64,000 nt of DNA from Tanypteryx hageni (GCA_028673005.1 CM054118.1:83391855-83455854), one strand, 5' to 3'. Shown: positions 45,415 to 58,145, counted from the first letter of the stretch. Notes: generated by a model not told the origin, from the letters alone. A program made the numbers and translations.

Positions 45415-46175
45415 GTAATCATAGGTAGTCTGTCCGTAGACAGGTCCGTGATTATTAATGGTTAAACCTGGATCTCCATATACTCCTATTTTCCGCTCTC
45501 CTCTTCATATTTTGATAACTCTCTTTCCCTTTCAAATCGTCTATCAGCTGAAACCTTTTCCTAGCTCTTTTCCTTTTTCCATCTAGTTTTCCTTCTAACA
45601 CGTCTTTAATCATACTCTCTCTTCTCAGGTAATGCCCAACCCAGTTTGCCTTTCTCTTTCTAATAGTCTGCATAATCATTCGCTTCTCTCCTACTATTCA
45701 TAGCACTGCATCGTTTTTCATCCTATCTGTCCATTTTATCTTCAGAATTCTCCTCCAAGTCCACATTTCAAAGTTTTCCAAGTATTTGGTGCCATTTTTC
45801 CTTAGCGTCCATGTTTCTGCCCCGTAAAAAGCTATACTTCATACGTAGCGTTATGTGAACTTCTTTCAGATATCTTCCCTTATATTCCCCCTAAGCAGGT
45901 GTTTCTGTCTTCTGAAAGCCGCTATTGCATTTCCTATTCTAGTCCTGATATCATCCGTACATTTTGCTTCTCTTGTTATGATGCTTCCAAGGTATTTATA
46001 GTCTGAAACTTGTTCTAAAGGATTTTCTCCAATACTTATTTTCAGATTCTCTTCTTTTCCCGATATTCGAATGACCTTGGGGTTTTTTTTTGTATTTATT
46101 TCTATACCATATTTACTAGTCTAGCTATCATTTTCTGGATTTCCTCTTCCTTTCTTGCCAGAAGTACTTGATCAT
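45415..46175 (-). pseudogene. RTE-type LINE C-terminal fragment
   Basis: Reading downwards in shifting frames gives NPLEQVSDYKYLGSIITREA, KCTDDIRTRIGNAIAAF, then SIAFYGAETWTLRKNG, FEMWTWRRILKIKWTDRMKN and VGEKRMIMQTIRKRKANWVG followed by HYLRRESMIKDVLEGK and KRKRARKRFQLIDDLKG. This is the post-RT region of RTE LINEs, where 'YGAETWT', 'WTD' and 'KWIGH.LR' are conserved. The last 74 codons (45455-45679) are open. Upstream parts carry stops. The RT core is missing (5' truncated near 46175). Confidence 0.8.
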
Positions 46176-46184
46176 GCTGGAAAG

Positions 46185-46640
46185 AAAATTTTAAATACAA
46201 CAAATGTGACTATGTGTTTCTGTGTAAAACTTTTAAGCTGTCGCCCATCTACGATTGGCGTAAGGCCAATGATGTGTTTTTAAGACAGGAACCATTGACT
46301 TTGTTGAACTTTTAAATTTAATTCCATTTAGAGTTCCCAATAGAGTCTCCAGACAAAACAGCTCTTTCCTGAACATTACAGTCGAGTCAACTTGTACAAA
46401 AATGCACCAATTGCAAGAATTACGAGGATCTATAATGAAATTTCGAACAAGTGTGGTGATATAGGTATTCTGGTTGACTCTAAATTAAGTTTTAGGACAA
46501 AGATTTTTAAGACCGTATCAGTCTGTTTTTTTTTCATGTTTTACTGTCACAGACACTAATATATTATTTATTTATTATTTTTATTATAATACATGTAAAT
46601 GGGGTAACCTGTATCTATTTAATAAATTATAATTATTATT
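46185..46640 (+). pseudogene. 3' end of another LINE, plus strand
   Basis: Translation gives FKLSPIYDWRKANDVFLRQ, PFRVPNRVSRQNSSFL and YKNAPIARITRIYNEI, then CGDIGILVDSKLSF. This is the C-terminal tail of a CR1/Jockey-type RT, with 'RR..D...L' and 'P.R..R....F' signatures. A short UTR follows and ends in a (TTA/ATT)n run at about 46560-46650. It abuts the oppositely oriented RTE fragment. Confidence 0.65.
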
Positions 46641-47339
46641 ATTATCATCCGCGTATTTTACTGTTATTATAATCCTTCCTCCAATTTTGAAATCTTTTCA
46701 TATATCAGTTAACAGATATTTCTTAAAATGAAGTGTTTTTCGATAACCAAAACTTTGAAGATTAGTTTCTACAAAGAATCCATTTAGAAAACGTTCATTT
46801 GATAATTTACTTCTTGGAAGAGTTGTTTCCTAAAATTTTCCCCAAATTGTCTATCCTAGTCTTTAGGCTACAAATAATAATGATATCTCGAACGGTAAGG
46901 AAGAAAAAGTTCGTGTTCTTCAATTAAGGACAAAACGTGTGTTTTCTACATTAAAATATAATAATTATCATTCAGAAAATCTAGATTTTATGAATAATTA
47001 TAACTATGCGCAAGGAAATTGAGGAAGAAATACTTGCAGATTTTTCAAGAAACGGTAAATGTACATATATGCGTAATTTTGGTTTAATAGCAGCAAATGC
47101 AGCAGGACGGAGCAGCAAGCGACTGAACCTTTCATCCGCGGAAATGGCTAAATTTTTAATCTACACGACATGAACAAAACAGTTTTCAGCGAAAAAATAC
47201 GAACAATTTTTCAAATTTTATGAGATCAGATATGGGAGCGAGAAGCATTTCAACGAACTGCTATGCAAAAAGACGAAAATGGCTCTGAATAGGAAAATCT
47301 TGAACACGAGACTGTTTCACAGCCACATTAAAATACCAC
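46641..47339. other. AT-rich spacer
   Basis: No gene or element is recognised. Confidence 0.45.
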
Positions 47340-48380
47340 CCTTGCAAAATAGGAGAGGAATAGGGCGGAAATTGGGTGGAGGTGAGGGTTGCGAGGGAGA
47401 GGAAGGGAGAGAGAGAGTAAAATTAAGGAAAGAGGAGGTGGGAAGATGCGAGGGGATAGAGAGGGAGACACAAAGAAGAGAGAGAGAGCATTTATGCTTA
47501 GATGAGTGTGTTCTTAATTATGAGAGTTTCTTCCCCAATGCGAGTCTTTGAAATTTATTAAATACAGCATATAAAAATAATATAGCAAAGTAAACACTTT
47601 ATTTACCAAACTAGAAATGAAAAGAACTGAGTTATTTCAGGACAAACTAAGTATAATTAGCTAAATGAACCTTGAATAAATCCCCAAAGCAGAAAAACGC
47701 CCAGTGAAGAAGAGATGGGGATGAGGAATGGAAATCCTGCGAAGCCTTCCGAGAGATTATAAAAAGATGAGGAGAGAATATACGAGACAGGATAAGGAGC
47801 AGCGGACGGAGACAAGGGAAGGGGACAGCCGATTGGATGGACGGGGGAGAGAGGGTGGGGGAAGAATTGGAGGAACGAGAGGCAAAGGGCAGAAAAGTAG
47901 GTACGTGTGAGTTGAGAGGTACGGTACTGTGTCAATAAAAATTTCTGAGGTGGAAAATACGATTCAGAATTAAAGCTCGGAGGTAGAGAACGGCGATAGG
48001 GGAGGAGAGAAAGTGAGAGGATAAAAATAGGTGGGAGATAGGAGTGGAGGGAGAGAGAGGAGGGGGAAAGAGGTGGGAGATAGGAGATCAGGGAGGAGAG
48101 GGAGAGGAGGGAGCAGAGAGGGGGAGGATATGAGAAGTGATGCCGTGAAAGGTGCTTGTGAGAGAGGAATGGGTTCGGATTAAGCGGATGCAAGAAACGA
48201 AGGAGGAAGAGGAGAGGTGGAGGTGGGTGCGAGAGGAGGAGAGTGCTAGAGGAGGGGAGGGAGAGAGAAGGAGAGGGAGGGAGAGAGAAGGAGAGGGAGG
48301 GAGAGAGAAGGAGAGGGAGGGAGAGAGAAGGGGAGAGGAGGGGATGGCAGTTAATGTGAAGGGGAGAGAGAAGAGTGAAC
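47340..48380 (+). repeat. Polypurine island with 22-bp minisatellite
   Basis: GA-rich DNA in two blocks (47360-47480 and 47810-48370). At about 48252-48340 a 22-bp unit, GGGAGAGAGAAGGAGAGGGA with variation, repeats about four times. The 275-codon Ser/Pro/Leu-rich minus-strand frame is an artefact of this composition. Confidence 0.75.
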
Positions 48381-49599
48381 GGGAAGATATATCGGGACGG
48401 AGTGCGAAAAATGGAATGCATACGTCCGCAGAAAATGGAATATGAGGAAATTGGTATGAAAGGTAGTTTAACTGCATTTAACATGGCAGTGAAAGTGAAG
48501 AGGAAAATAACGACGACCCTTCTGTACTTAAAAGTTTTAATAAAAGTTTTATTTACTGAGCTTTATATTTTTTCTATACGATAACCGAACTTCATATGTA
48601 TCAGTATATGATCCGTTTCTAGTCTTAAATAGTTAGAAGTGTGGTTATTTTTTTCATTTTAGTAACGTTAAATTTGTTGGAAATTGTATGCGAGTATGTA
48701 AAAGAATCATAATTAAGTGAAAATTTAATATTAAGGAATAGGTTTATGGTGAATGATATTTCAATAGTGTCCTAAAATAGAATTAAAACTGGAAGATTCG
48801 AATTCTTCTATAATTAAATCATATTCATCACAGGATTTTTCAGGTAAACTTGTCAGACATAAAAAGGCAGTATAAAAATTATGGAAAATAGCGAATGATG
48901 AGTGATTTAATAAAGACGATTCATTCTTTCTCACTTTTAAGTCATCTTAGTTTGATATGAAATATTTTTGTTTGATAATATTGCAATTTCTTCAATAAGA
49001 TTTGCTTGGGAAACTCTTAGTAGGTGACCAGAATACATTATTACACAAAAAAAAATCAAATCCAATCAAAGCTCTTCAATAAAGGATATTATTTTGAAAA
49101 ATATTGTTAGAGAGACGGTTCAAGTCATTTATTGATCCAACTTAAACGGCTGTAATTCCATAAAATTCCTCTAACCTTCCTCTCTAGCTTATCTCGTGGT
49201 TTTAACGGGAGTTAAAGTTCCTCTTCCCTATGCCTCTCCGCCTGAGAAGGACTTGTTCGTACGTAAGCTCCTTCAACAACATAAATTTTAATGTTATCAA
49301 AAGTAGTATATATTCCCGTTGAAAATGACAGGAATGAATGATTTAAATATTAAATTAAAATAGCATTTAAATAAAAAATTAGCGAAGCCAAATATTACAT
49401 GCACTAAGTAGACAATAAATATAAGATTCACATAATGGAGTGATTCAGAAATTAAAAATATATAGTGTTAGTCAAGTAAGAATTGTGCGGAAAAGAAATA
49501 TTATTGAATATTTATTTGTTAAACACAACATCAACTTTTATACAAAACTTTTAACTCTCTGGAATATTCTTAAATAAGAAGATTTGTATATTTCCACTT
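48381..49599. other. AT-rich non-coding stretch
   Basis: No gene or element is recognised. Confidence 0.45.
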
Positions 49600-49690
49600 A
49601 AAAAGTTTTTATTTCGACCATGGTTTCGACGTGTTAAAACGTCATCTTCAGGTAGCCCAGTCTTTACACATCGAAACAATTGTCAAAATA
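49590..49690 (-). ncRNA. Penelope terminal-repeat fragment with hammerhead-like core
   Basis: The minus strand reads CTGAAGA, a stem II of GACGT-tttaac-ACGTC, GAAA, the palindromic CCATGG, then TC. That order matches the conserved hammerhead core seen in Penelope-like terminal repeats. Flanks do not form an obvious stem I, so it may be a decayed copy. No Penelope protein sequence is adjacent. Confidence 0.5.
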
Positions 49691-49833
49691 AAAAAAACTA
49701 AAGTTGAAACAAAAATCTTTTCAGTTTAGAATATGAACCGATTCCTCAAGTTAGCGCCTGCAACTGTAGACTTTGCTCTCTGGAATATTGTGAATTTTAT
49801 ATCTTTTTATGCCTTTTACTTTTAAGCGTACAT

Positions 49834-52290
49834 AAAGGGCATCAATTTCAACCAGAGCATCGAACCGATTTATTTTTCACTCCGGCTTCCGTTCCGGTTC
49901 ACACAAAACAAAAAATTTCGATTCGGTTCCGGTTTCGCATCAGCAACCACCTTTGAACCGGTTCGAACAGTTTTTTTTCGCTCCGACTTGAATTTTTTGG
50001 GGAAATATTCAAGAGAATTACAAAATAATCGTTATTAAGTAATGTCATTTTTCATTTAAGCCTAATCGCAAGTCAAGATGACAAAAAATATATCAGCACG
50101 TAACAACGCGAAATCGCCCCCTCCTACCATCTGGCGAACAGTAAAACATTGCATAAATTCCCTTCTTACATTTTCCGTTACTCCATTTCTAAACGGTTCC
50201 TCTTACACGATTACGTCTAATACTGTTCAACGGGAATTTAAAATGTATTTTTTCCATTTTAGCAGTTATAAAATCTATTAAAATGTTATTTATTTTGGTC
50301 TATAATTTGATGTAAAATCGATGTTATTCTTTCAGAAGTCAACATTTATTTGATTTTACAATTCCAATATCTCAGAATCCAATATAAACCTCTCTCATTA
50401 TCAGAATCAATTTTTTCCAACAGTACTTATGCACGTACTTGAACAGGTACAATATTAATTCACATTTGAATGTAGAATGTAATTCATAAAGAGTTGTTCA
50501 AAGAAGAACTATTTCACTATTTTTTAAATACAATAATTTAGAGGTTAACTTCACAAATACCATACAACATATAATTACATATATTTTCTTAAGATGACAA
50601 AAATGTACACATAGTAACATTTACTGCAAGCAACCAAAATTCGATCCAATTAATAAAATGTCCTCCAATTTGGTATTGATTTATAGGAAGAAATAGATAT
50701 ATGACTTGTAGAAATAACAACGGGAAAAAGACAGCAAAGAAGAGCAGTAGGGGGGAACTTAAGAGGAAAAAGGGGCGTAGAGAATAAGATAAGTAGACGA
50801 GTATTGAGGAAGCATTGAGTGAGAAGAGATGATTTGGAACGGTATATGCATATTTATGTAAGCACTTAAATGCACCTATATAGATAAATACTATATTAAA
50901 ATTGATTTATGTTGCCGTCATTTTGGACTAGTTGTTGCGATATTGTATACATAATAGAAAAGATCTCTGCTGAGGTTCAAAGCGTAAAACGTTTCCGAGA
51001 AGGAGAAATTCAATGAAGTTGAAATACAACAACTGCATTTATTATGTCCGAGCCTATAATTGATTGGCATATTATATTCTTTTTCTCATTCTGCTTTATC
51101 ACTATTTTCAATTGAACTCCCCTCCCTCTCCTTATTTATTCCGTCTTCATTCGCAACTCGGGGAGATTCATCAAAGACGATTAGAAAAAGTAGTTGGTTT
51201 TTTAAATGTATGCATATTAAGCAGGAGAATGATGACAACAATAGAATCCAAATATACCGGCTATCAACGACCTAAAATGATAAAATTAATAAAAACGTGA
51301 ATCTTTGAAGAAATTGAGAAATAAAATCCGATGGTAAGAAAATTAATCTAGATTCTTTTATCTTTATGGTCATGTAATTATTGCGTCAATATCATAGATA
51401 TTTTAAAATAATAACCAAACCAACCTGCATGTCAGGACAATGACCTTTACGTTTTTCCATGGGAAATGGAGACGAAACAGAATTTACATCGCTGTACTAA
51501 ATATCCTCTTGAAATGAAACACGCGCACGCACACACACTTACATGGAAAGTAAATTAGACATACGTATTCAGCGCTTCATGAACTGTCTTTCTTCAGGCG
51601 GAGTTTTTAATGTGCGTTTTTGCAGTCGGCAACATACTTCACTAAAAATAACAAATTCGCATTAGTCCTTAATCCCTCTTCAGTTTTAAGGAACGAATGC
51701 TAATCTTTGTGAACATTTTGTATAAGATGCACTCTATAAATAGAAATATACTAGCCTGTAACAAAAGATAACAGAAGTAAGAATACCTCGAAGCACGACT
51801 GCGGAGCGATCCTTCTTGGATACGTTTTAGAGAAAGACTACCAAAATATAAGGGTTCAGTGCATATGGAGATCGGATGAAAGTTTAAGGGGGTTTAACAG
51901 GGTTCTGAGAAACCTCAGCAGGACGTTTTCTTGACCCTGTCTTTATGTATTGAGATGCCCATGGAAAATCCCACCATTGAACCAACAGATATTATCACAA
52001 AGATGTATCTCTCCAAAGGCTTAGGTTAATGTATTCTCAAGAAAGCCATGAGTGTTTGCCCTATTCGGTATTGAAAAGTGGGGCTTTCATAAAAGACATT
52101 AAAGTAAAAGGAACAACCATTCTTTCGCTCCCACTATTTATGCGAACCGAAAAAATGGATCGAAATGAATAACGGTTATTGGTTCAGGTTCAGTAAAATA
52201 TTTTTTTCTCTTTGGGTTCGGTTTCATTTCAGCTGAAATAACGGTTATTTCGGTTTCGGTTTTCGGTTCGGTTCCGATTTGATGCCCTAA
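49834..52290. mobile_element. Possible hAT-like element with GGTTCGGTT-rich ends
   Basis: The left end has AGGGCATCAA, then GAACCG/CCGGTT-rich sequence. The right end, reverse-complemented, has AGGGCATCAAATCGGAACCG followed by more AACCGAAA repeats. No matching 8-bp duplication was found and the 2.4-kb interior has no recognised transposase. The pairing of these two ends is therefore tentative. A GA-rich patch lies at 50710-50830. Confidence 0.35.
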
Positions 52291-52525
52291 TTTCACGTAA
52301 AAATCCGTGAAATTTGCGCGTTAAAATCAAATTTGAGGGCCGATTCGATGCGTATTTGAAGGTCGATGGCAGGAGAATAAGATTTAGTTTTGTAGGCGTT
52401 CGTTGTGTCATTGCTTTTACTCCTACCATTATTCTAAGCAATTAATATATGAAAGTGATTATTTATATTAAAACGGATATAATAAATGCACCTGGCATCA
52501 AACCCACGATCATGCGATAGATTAG

Positions 52526-53032
52526 GGCAGCGGATACTAACCTTCTTCTCCTGCGACCCTAAACTGACCAGCAATAGGACCTCGCGACCCATATCTGGAC
52601 TCTTGCGACCCGTGTTTCTATTTGGGCTAAGATACAACCTAGATAGCTGTAAATGCCCCCCTGCCAGCGGACGCTACTATTGTATCGCTATACGGCGCCG
52701 CAAATCCGGTCGGTCTATGTCATGAACATTTTCGAGGAAAGGGTGGAATTAATGCATGAAAGTCATGCTAGCGGGGGGCGGATGGATAATTTTTGGCTGA
52801 TCTAGTATTCCTGCTTTTACCAATTTATTCTCCCGCATAGATGCTAAAAGCTTCAAAAGGGGAGTGTGGCTTACATCGGCTGTTAAGACAGATAATGGTT
52901 AGACAATTTTCAATAATAATATATAGATGAAATCTGACTGCAGGGAAAGTTTTCTTCTAATGATCCTTCGCGACCCAACTGATGTTCCCCTGCGGTCCTG
53001 ATTTGGGTCGCGACCCCGAGGTTGGGAATCAC
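52526..53032. mobile_element. hAT-type MITE with perfect 8-bp duplication
   Basis: TAGATTAG flanks it exactly at 52518-52525 and 53033-53040. The ends share CTAACCTT / CCAACCTC followed by GCGACCC-type words in inverted orientation. The interior at 52680-52900 is unique-looking and has no transposase motif. Confidence 0.7.
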
Positions 53033-53369
53033 TAGATTAGCGACTTTCAAATGTTTTTTGCCGACCAACGTCTTAGAAATGTTTTTAGTGGTCGCGTACT
53101 CTTTAGTACACAATAAAGTAATAATGAAATGACTAACACTTATATAAAGAAGAATAACTCATGTTTATAACGTTAAAATGTACAGTTTTGGCGTATTTTT
53201 TCGTTTTGTAACATTTTTCTTAGCCAAAACGTCGCAAAGTTTGATTTAGAATTCGTTCTTGAAAGACCAAGTAAAAGAAAAAATTATAAACTTTAACATT
53301 TTCGTATACCCCTTCAAAACTTTTTGACGTTCCCCTAGGACTACGCGTATCACCGGTTTAATACTGCTG

Positions 53370-53990
53370 CTTCAGAGTCACTGTAATAAGCACATGTGTG
53401 TGTCGGAGAGGTCTAGGGTCTCTGTAATAAGCGCCTTTGCATGTGGGAGGGGTCCAGATTCGTTGTAATAAGCGCTTTTGTTTGTCGGAGAAATATGCAC
53501 GTTTGTTGGTCGGAGGAATAAGCGAGTATGATGGTTGGAGGAATAACAGCGTATTTTGGTCGGAGGAGTTTGTGGGTCGGAGGAATAAACGAGTTTTTGG
53601 ATCGGAAGAATAAGCGCGTTTGTTTATCTAAGAGATCGAGAGCCGCTGTAATGAGCGCGTTTGTTTGTTGAAGGAGAAATGATTCGCGGATAAAAGTGGG
53701 GTCGTTGTTAGGCGAAGCTAAATGTCGCGGTAATATGCTCGTCTGTTGGTCGGAAGAATCTGGAAAATCGGGAGTAAGCAAAGTGTGTTGGTCGGAGAAG
53801 CAGAGCGTGGCGGAATAAAGCTCATTTGTTAGTAGGCCAAGCAAAGAGTCGCTTTAATTAGCGCGTTCGTAGCTCGGAAGCACTAATAGTACCTGAAATT
53901 TGCGCGTTTGTTGGCCAAAAGGTCCAAGAGTCCACTTAATAAACGCTTTCATTGCTTGGAGGAGGACTAGACTCGCTCTCATAAGCAGAT
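53370..53990. repeat. Degenerate minisatellite array
   Basis: The words AATAAGCGCGTTTGTTGGTC, GGAGGA and AGAGTCGCTGTA recur about a dozen times with insertions and deletions. Some units are about 30 bp and some near 48 bp. The 143-codon minus-strand frame is a by-product of the array. Confidence 0.75.
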
Positions 53991-55759
53991 CCGTAACGTT
54001 ACTGTAGATATTGAAGTATACAATTTAAAACGAGTAAGCTCGGGTAAATTATGAAAGCATGATTCAAATTCGAATAACCTTACTCGACTAATTAAAATAT
54101 ACTCCGATGTTACTCCATACATCGTTCCAAACAAACCAACAGAAAGACTTGGACTTTAATTATAAATATTAGCCAACTTGACACGGCCGCGGGGAGAACC
54201 GTGGATAGCCATGGCTGAATAACGCGATTGGTAAAATTAAGTAAACATTTTAACCGCGGATACTGAAAACCGCGATTGGAGACTGTATACTGTATGTAAC
54301 TGTGCTATGAGAACGGTTAACATTCTCAGATGGAATGTAAAGCAATGTAGTTCATATACCTGATGAGAAATCCAAATGGAGAAGACAGAAACATTCTGCA
54401 CCTTACCGGAAATCAAAGTTGAACACTTTAGTTAGGTGAAGTTACTAACTTAGACCAGCAATCAAGAGACCCGGATTCTATTCAAGTACAAACTTTTCCA
54501 CATTCTCTCCTTTTGATTGGGTCATGAAGTTGTCTTCCCACTTAAAGATTTAACCGAGAGAGTGACATTTGCACTGGTAAACAGCGCCGTAACTAGGGCG
54601 GGACAAGCGGGGCACCTGCCCCGGACGTAACTAAATAAGGGGCTCAAAAAACATACGGATTTGGAAATGATAAACCAATTTTGTTTATTTATTTGGATAT
54701 ATAAAAAATGCATCAGCAGGCCTATTAAATTAAATTTTGTAGCAGACATAAATTAAATGGACACGGATAAAATAAGAATAAACATTTATCATGGAAAACG
54801 CAACAAGGAATAAGGCAAGCATAATATCTATAAAGTCTATAGAGCAAAGGAGAAGGGAAAAAAGAACGTGCAGAAGATAGAAAGGATAAACAAAAACGAA
54901 AAAACGAAAAAACGAAAAAAAAGTGAAAAATGAGAATGAGGATCTGCGTTCCGGAAACAGATTGAGGAGGAGAAAATGTCAAGTAAGGAATTCTGGATGT
55001 AAAACGAGTTTTTTTTAGGTGATCGGGAGCTCGTGAATATCTTTGGGACACAGAGATGGAAAATTTGTTGGTGGAAGCGATTCAAATATCGAGTAGGACG
55101 CTGGAGACCGAGTGGGGGGAAATTCGATAGAAGGTCATCGGATCGGATTTAATTATTTAATATGAAATAGAGTAAGGTAAGGTTTTAGCCTGAAGTTGAG
55201 TGACGAGGGATTCAGGGATGAGGATGTTTGGCTTTGGGTTGAAGGCCGCTATATGCGATGTCGTTCTGTTGAAAGGAAGAAATTGATGGGGCGGTCAAGA
55301 AGCTCGAGGCTGTTTTGTGGGGCAGAGATTCGAAAAAGAGAAAGTTATTCTTAGTTGGGGAGAATAAAACCTCCTAAGGAAGTAGTAAGAGAATATTGGT
55401 CTGTTAATTCAATAAATCTATAAAGTAGACAAATAAAGGACAAAGCCTTGATAGTAATTGTTTTGATGTGGTCGGAACCAAGTGAGTATGTAATTTTAAA
55501 TTACTTCTAGGCTCTAGTGGCAACTTACCGAATTAAATATATTTGCTCATTATTCATACTAAAGAATTGCCAAGCCCTGGTTGTGTAACTTGTCGTCTAG
55601 GCGGACTCCACGGGTTTTTTTTATTGTTATTATCTATGCTTAGCTTACGAGGACATAGTTCAGCCTCCTTGATTTTTTATCTTAGTTGGCCGTCTGTATC
55701 ATCATAGTATGCAATGTTTCTTCTTTTAACGGAAGAGAAGATATAAACAATGTGGCGTC
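53991..55759. other. Spacer with isolated MITE-like ends
   Basis: At about 54180-54300, words CCGCGG, CCGCGGATACTGAAAACCGC and a final TATACTGTA resemble a pogo-type terminus. At about 54583-54640, GCCGTAACTAGGGCGGGACA resembles one end of a widespread invertebrate MITE. Partners were not found. No gene is recognised. Confidence 0.4.
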
Positions 55760-55928
55760 TATGTGGACCCCGCCTTACCTATATCATAAGGGAAGATGTC
55801 ACCTTTGCTTTCAGAACAAAGTATCACAAAAAAACACTTTGAGTGAAATTTGTTGTAAACATATCTGTGAGGAACATAAAAAAGCAGTTTGCTTGGCTTG
55901 TTTTAGTGAAAAAATGATGTTTTTGTAA
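55760..55928 (+). pseudogene. Possible piggyBac transposase C-terminal Cys-rich fragment
   Basis: The frame reads KGRCHLCFQNKVS followed by CCKHICEEHKKAVCLACF and soon stops. The spacing of Cys and His pairs resembles the zinc-binding domain that ends piggyBac transposases, which binds the element's own termini. The catalytic domain and TTAA-bounded ends were not found, so this is an orphan fragment. Another Cys-rich protein is possible. Confidence 0.4.
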
Positions 55929-56173
55929 TTTATTCGTACTTGTGACAAAAAGAGTATGGAGAAAAAATATTTTTATGAAGATCCAGTTTTGTAAAAAGTA
56001 AAAGTTTATAAATGCTATATAAGTGCATAACTTACCGATAGTAAAAGTTATTTTTTCTTGTTTTATTCAGTCGATTTTGAAGTTTTATACCCCACCTTAC
56101 AAGAATCTTTACTAAAAAAGGCTTACTCATCCAGGGCTAGTAGTATCACGGGCATTGTGTGTGCTTAAAAGTA

Positions 56174-56454
56174 CAGTAAGATCACAACATTTGCAGTTTC
56201 GACCACTTTTGAGAGATATCTGCGTACAGAGGTTTAACATTTGCAAAGTATAAACTTGACTATTCACCAATTTAACTCGTCTCCTCTTGAGTAAGGTATT
56301 ACTTTCAATACGTAAACGGTGGAGTTCTTTTATTATTCTTAACTAACATTTGAATCATGCTTTTTACACGTTTATTTTTATCTTCCGTGTACCTACACCT
56401 GTGAAACTCATCTTTCTCATAAGCTTTTGACCCACGATAGGTGAGGGTCTACTG
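56174..56454. mobile_element. pogo-type MITE
   Basis: It is flanked by TA on both sides (56172-56173 and 56455-56456). The left end is CAGTAAGATCACAAC. The right end, reverse-complemented, is CAGTAGACCCTCACC. Length 281 bp, no coding capacity. TA is a weak duplication, so confidence is moderate. Confidence 0.5.
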
Positions 56455-56939
56455 TACTTAAAATATTTATTTATAATGGAATTTAAATTGTAAAAGGACG
56501 ATGAACTCTATCCTTTGGTATCAACCGCAGTGATTGCGGTCTTTCAAATTTTTTTTATTATAGATAAGTATATACGTGTAATTTAAACATTCGCAAAAAG
56601 GATTGTGCCTCGCGTGATGCAGAAACGCCGTGATTTTAGTATATAAAAACTGATTTTTTTTATGCTTTCAATGGCATGTGACTGGGATTGACATTGAGAC
56701 GAACATTTTTTCAAGTTGCTCATCTTTGAAATACGAGTTCCAAATTATGTCACACAATCACCAATCGATCAACTAACAGAGTCAGAAGTTGAGCCACTGT
56801 TTGATTTCCAGTAAGTCATTTTCTATGATTAGTTTGCTTGAGCCGCTCCTGCCTCGGCATTTGCAGCACACACCAATTATCGTCGAAATTTCAGCGTTTC
56901 CAATGCTCGCAGATTCGAAGGGAAAATGGTCGAAACTCG

Positions 56940-57065
56940 CTTCCGGTGAGAGAAACGGGCGGAAAGAGAGAAGGAGGGAGAGAGAGGGAGAGAGAGAGAG
57001 GGAGGGAGAGAGAGAAAGAGAGAGGGAGGAAGAGAGAGGGAGAGAGAGAAGGGAGGGGAAATTAT
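56940..57065 (+). repeat. (GAGAGG)n-type purine microsatellite
   Basis: Runs of GAGAGAGGGAGG variants. The opposite-strand Ser/Leu repeat frame is a shadow. Confidence 0.85.
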
Positions 57066-57259
57066 CGAACACTCCCCCGCAATCGCTCGAAGCATTTGCG
57101 GAATTTGGGCGCAAGAGGGAGCAGGAGGGGTGGGACACCCTTAGAGACACGAAAGAAATAGAACGCAGATAATCGCGCTCTCTCTTGATGAAGCCCTTCA
57201 GCGCAAAGAGAGACAAACACCTTCGCCGTTACTCTCCGAATCTTCTACAAACAGCAGAA

Positions 57260-57900
57260 GGAGTCTTCCTTTACTCTTCTGCCTATATCTCGCCTCTATC
57301 CTTCCCCCTTCCCTTTCACATAATCCGTTTTCTCCCAATTCGAAGCAAACCTTCCTTCCACCAACTTTAATCGTCTTTCCCCACAATAGCATTCCTAGTG
57401 CGACACGCACTCCTCCATGCCTATGTCCTCGGCCAACCCTCAGCTCAAAGAGCACCTCGATTCATCAATCTCCTCACCTTCTCCTTCACTTTTCTTCTTA
57501 TCAATTACGCATCTCTATCTCCCGCCACACTCCCTCCATCAAACATTTCCTCATCCTTCGCAGACGCACTCACCGTCGGTGTCCAAACTTCTCCACTGCC
57601 AACTCTGCTGCCCGCCAGCCTTCTTTCTTTCCACCTTTTCTCTCAATTACACCCTCTTTTTCTCCTTTTGTGTTCCTCCATTTTTCTTTACCTTTCTCTG
57701 CCGTTCTCCGCAGCTCCCTCGCTCATCTGTTTCTTATACCGTGGCGTCTATTTCTCTCCAGATTCAATTTTTCCTTTCCACTTCCCACGACTATGATCTA
57801 CATTCATCGCTCTCTCACTTCCTTCTGCCGTTTCTCTTCCAAACTACTTGTAGTCACTTATTTGCTGTTCTCTTATGAGTTTCTTTCTGCACCATAAAAA
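57260..57900. repeat. Pyrimidine-rich stretch
   Basis: The plus strand is CT-rich throughout, with many TTTCTCC/CCTTCC words. Overlapping open frames in all three plus frames (75-153 codons) have the same Ser/Leu/Pro/Phe bias and no domain. Confidence 0.6.
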
Positions 57901-58145
57901 AGACCCAAGCGATGTGGAATATTTATTCGATTATTCAACTAAGTGAGGTGCATAGGAAATGGAAATGATATATTTCCATAGCTACAAGAATTACTTTGAA
58001 TGGTTTGAATGCGATATTCAATTAGCCAACTCCTATATATTGCTCAATCAATGAAAACAGGTACGTGATGAAGTATCTCATTTTCGTCGTTTTCATAACT
58101 GCAAAACATTTAAGGCGTAATAGTTACAGATTCATATATATACCT

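Noticed and set aside
47657..48484. 275-codon minus-strand frame rich in Ser, Leu and Pro
   Set aside because: It is the complement of a GA-rich minisatellite, with no domain and repeat-driven composition.
49834..52290. A confirmed hAT element between two AGGGCATC ends
   Set aside because: No 8-bp duplication and no transposase were found, so it is listed only as tentative.
53413..53844. 143-codon minus-strand frame
   Set aside because: It follows the degenerate minisatellite units and has no domain.
56782..57216. Overlapping frames of 144, 127 and 107 codons on both strands
   Set aside because: They all cross the same GAGAGG microsatellite.
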